The notes beneath the pieces were generated by a model that was not told the DNA's origin, did no database searches, and saw only the letters and a list, made by a program, of their open reading frames with translations. Positions 6,569-7,384 of a DNA stretch of 7,384 bases are shown piece by piece. Each line of letters begins with the position of its first letter. The stretch's first letter is position 1. The position numbers and the translations under genes are program-made. The stretch lies in the NCBI GenBank assembly GCA_012032075.1, contig JAAURU010000178.1, forward strand, positions 1 to 7,384, written 5' to 3'. This DNA is from Flavobacterium sp. (GTDB taxonomy: Bacteria > Bacteroidota > Bacteroidia > Flavobacteriales > Flavobacteriaceae).

Positions 6569-7064
6569 ATGAAGAAAATATTATTGCTTTCTGATACGCA
6601 TAGTTATATAGATGACCAAATAATGAAATATGTTCGTCAAGCTGATGAAGTTTGGCATGCAGGAGACATTGGTGATACTATAGTGACAGATACCATTAAG
6701 ATACGAAAAACCCTTGCATGCAGTTTTTGGAAATATTGACAATCATGAAGTACGAAAAGAATTTCCTCTACACAATCGTTTTATGTGTGAAGAAGTGGAT
6801 GTTTGGATTACACATATAGGAGGTTATCCAGATAAATACAATATAGAAGTAAGAGAAGAAATTAGAAAAAATCCTCCTAAATTATTCATTTGTGGTCATT
6901 CACATATTTTAAAAGTTATGCCTGATAAGAAGTTAGGTTTATTGCACATGAATCCAGGAGCTATTGGTAAACACGGTTTTCATCAAGTAAGAACGATGTT
7001 AAGATTTGAAATCGATGGAGAAAAGATTCGAAACTTAGAAGTTATAGAGTTAGGAAAGAAGTAA
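6569..7064 (+). CDS. YfcE-type metallophosphoesterase, one apparent frameshift
   Basis: A small calcineurin-like phosphodiesterase of the YfcE/MJ0936 family, a di-metal enzyme in the cytoplasm whose physiological substrate is usually unknown. The start is ATG 6569 (MKKILLLSDTHSYIDD). The frame closes early because the A5 run at 6706-6710 has one base too many. Removing it joins DTIKIRKP to LHAVFGNIDNHEVRKEF and gives 164 residues, normal for the family. The metal-binding motifs are complete: D9-T-H11, G32-D33, G54-N55-I-D57-N-H59, H82 (ITHIGG), and G109-H110-S-H112. The final NPGAIGKHG (128-136) is typical. Any start downstream of the frameshift would lose D9, H11 and D33 and be inactive. It is divergent from truA, sharing a 152-nt intergenic region, with its -7 box almost touching the ATG. 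Confidence 0.92.
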
Positions 7065-7074
7065 AAGTTTATTA

Positions 7075-7109
7075 GTGTTCATTGTTCGGTAAACAGTGTC
7101 CAGCATAAG
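7075..7109 (+). repeat. Heptamer array after the metallophosphoesterase stop
   Basis: Starting 10 nt after the stop at 7064, the plus strand reads in 7-nt phase: GTGTTCA (7075-7081), TTGTTCG (7082-7088), GTAAACA (7089-7095), GTGTCCA (7096-7102) and GCATAAG (7103-7109). It is on the coding strand of the preceding gene, as in the minus-strand examples, though the last unit is weak. Confidence 0.45.
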
Positions 7110-7129
7110 TATTTAATAAAAGTATTTAA

Positions 7130-7294
7130 ATGATTTTAGTAACAATTTGTGTGGTGTCTTTGATGCAATTTTTTGTGTATTTTTTGAATGAAAAGTTTAA
7201 AATAAATATTCCTGATGTTGTAGTGTTAATTCTAGTATTGCTTCTGCATTTTTTTATTTTATACCATTTAGATATATTTAATAGTCTAATTTAA
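7130..7294 (+). CDS. Possible 54-residue membrane protein with two helices
   Basis: A short open frame from ATG 7130 to TAA 7294, with an in-frame stop directly before the ATG. The protein begins MILVTICVVSLMQFFVYFLNE and has two strongly hydrophobic segments, about residues 2-19 and 29-46, separated by a short polar loop (NEKFKINIPD). The C-terminus is DIFNSLI. That is the layout of a small inner-membrane hairpin. I know no family for it. It begins 65 nt after the metallophosphoesterase stop and could be co-transcribed with it. Support is limited to size, hydrophobic pattern and position; T-rich DNA tends to encode hydrophobic residues by chance, so it may not be real. The stop overlaps the stop of a possible convergent gene. 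Confidence 0.4.
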   Translation: MILVTICVVSLMQFFVYFLNEKFKINIPDVVVLILVLLLHFFILYHLDIFNSLI

Positions 7295-7384
7295 GCAAAA
7301 AAATAGTCGAAACCACATAGGTTTTTTATGAAGTTTTCAGTGATTAATTCTTTAACTATTTCATCTAGTTTAAGTTTTAAGTTC
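7291..7384 (-). CDS. Possible C-terminal end of a gene leaving the window
   Basis: The minus strand is open from the right edge to a TAA at 7291-7293. It encodes about 30 residues, LKLKLDEIVKELITENFIKN followed by LCGFDYFFA. The segment looks like an amphipathic, charged helix rich in Lys, Glu, Leu and Ile, unlike random AT-rich translation. It ends in a tail-to-tail overlap with the small membrane ORF. It is too short to assign a family, and the A7 run at 7297-7303 could hide another indel that changes the last residues. Confidence 0.35.
   Translation of the reverse strand, partial: NLKLKLDEIVKELITENFIKNLCGFDYFFA

Overview
The window is AT-rich chromosomal DNA from a member of the Bacteroidota, most likely Flavobacteriaceae and Flavobacterium-like. 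The evidence is the protein style (LpdA, TruA, MsbA-like exporter, TlpA-like thioredoxins), start codons without clear Shine-Dalgarno sequences, and promoters of the Bacteroidota type (TTG, about 19 nt, then TAnnTTTG). No phage, transposon, CRISPR or defence genes are visible. This is mainly a housekeeping region.

Layout. 1-511 (minus): C-terminally cut, unrecognised protein, frameshifted twice. 576-2046 (plus): compact three-gene redox operon (exported TlpA-like thioredoxin, exported CxxC peroxiredoxin-like protein, one-domain rhodanese) ending at a strong bidirectional hairpin terminator at 2067-2100. 2133-6416 (minus): three co-directional genes in transcription order truA, MsbA-like ABC exporter, lpdA, each with its own candidate promoter. 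6569-7064 (plus): YfcE-type metallophosphoesterase, divergent from truA. 7130-7294 (plus): possible 54-residue two-helix membrane protein. 7291-7384 (minus): possible C-terminal end of a gene leaving the window.

Four of the loci are broken by single-base indels: the left gene twice, lpdA twice, the ABC exporter twice and the phosphoesterase once. Six of the seven best-placed indels lie in mononucleotide runs of five or more and the seventh in a run of three. Undoing them gives normal full-length proteins with all catalytic motifs. This pattern fits uncorrected sequencing error much better than gene decay, so the genes are annotated as intact with the corrections described.

The most interesting signal is in the intergenic DNA. 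The 3' flanks of lpdA, the ABC gene, truA and the phosphoesterase carry degenerate arrays with a 7-bp period (units such as GTTAGAA, GTTGTCT, GTACGAG). These run on the coding strand and start at or a few bases after the stop codon. In the spacers ahead of lpdA and truA the heptamer zone is followed by a second array with a roughly 6-bp period (TTGANN). That array leads directly into the promoter and supplies the -33 TTG. A shorter TTGA cluster lies before the ABC gene.
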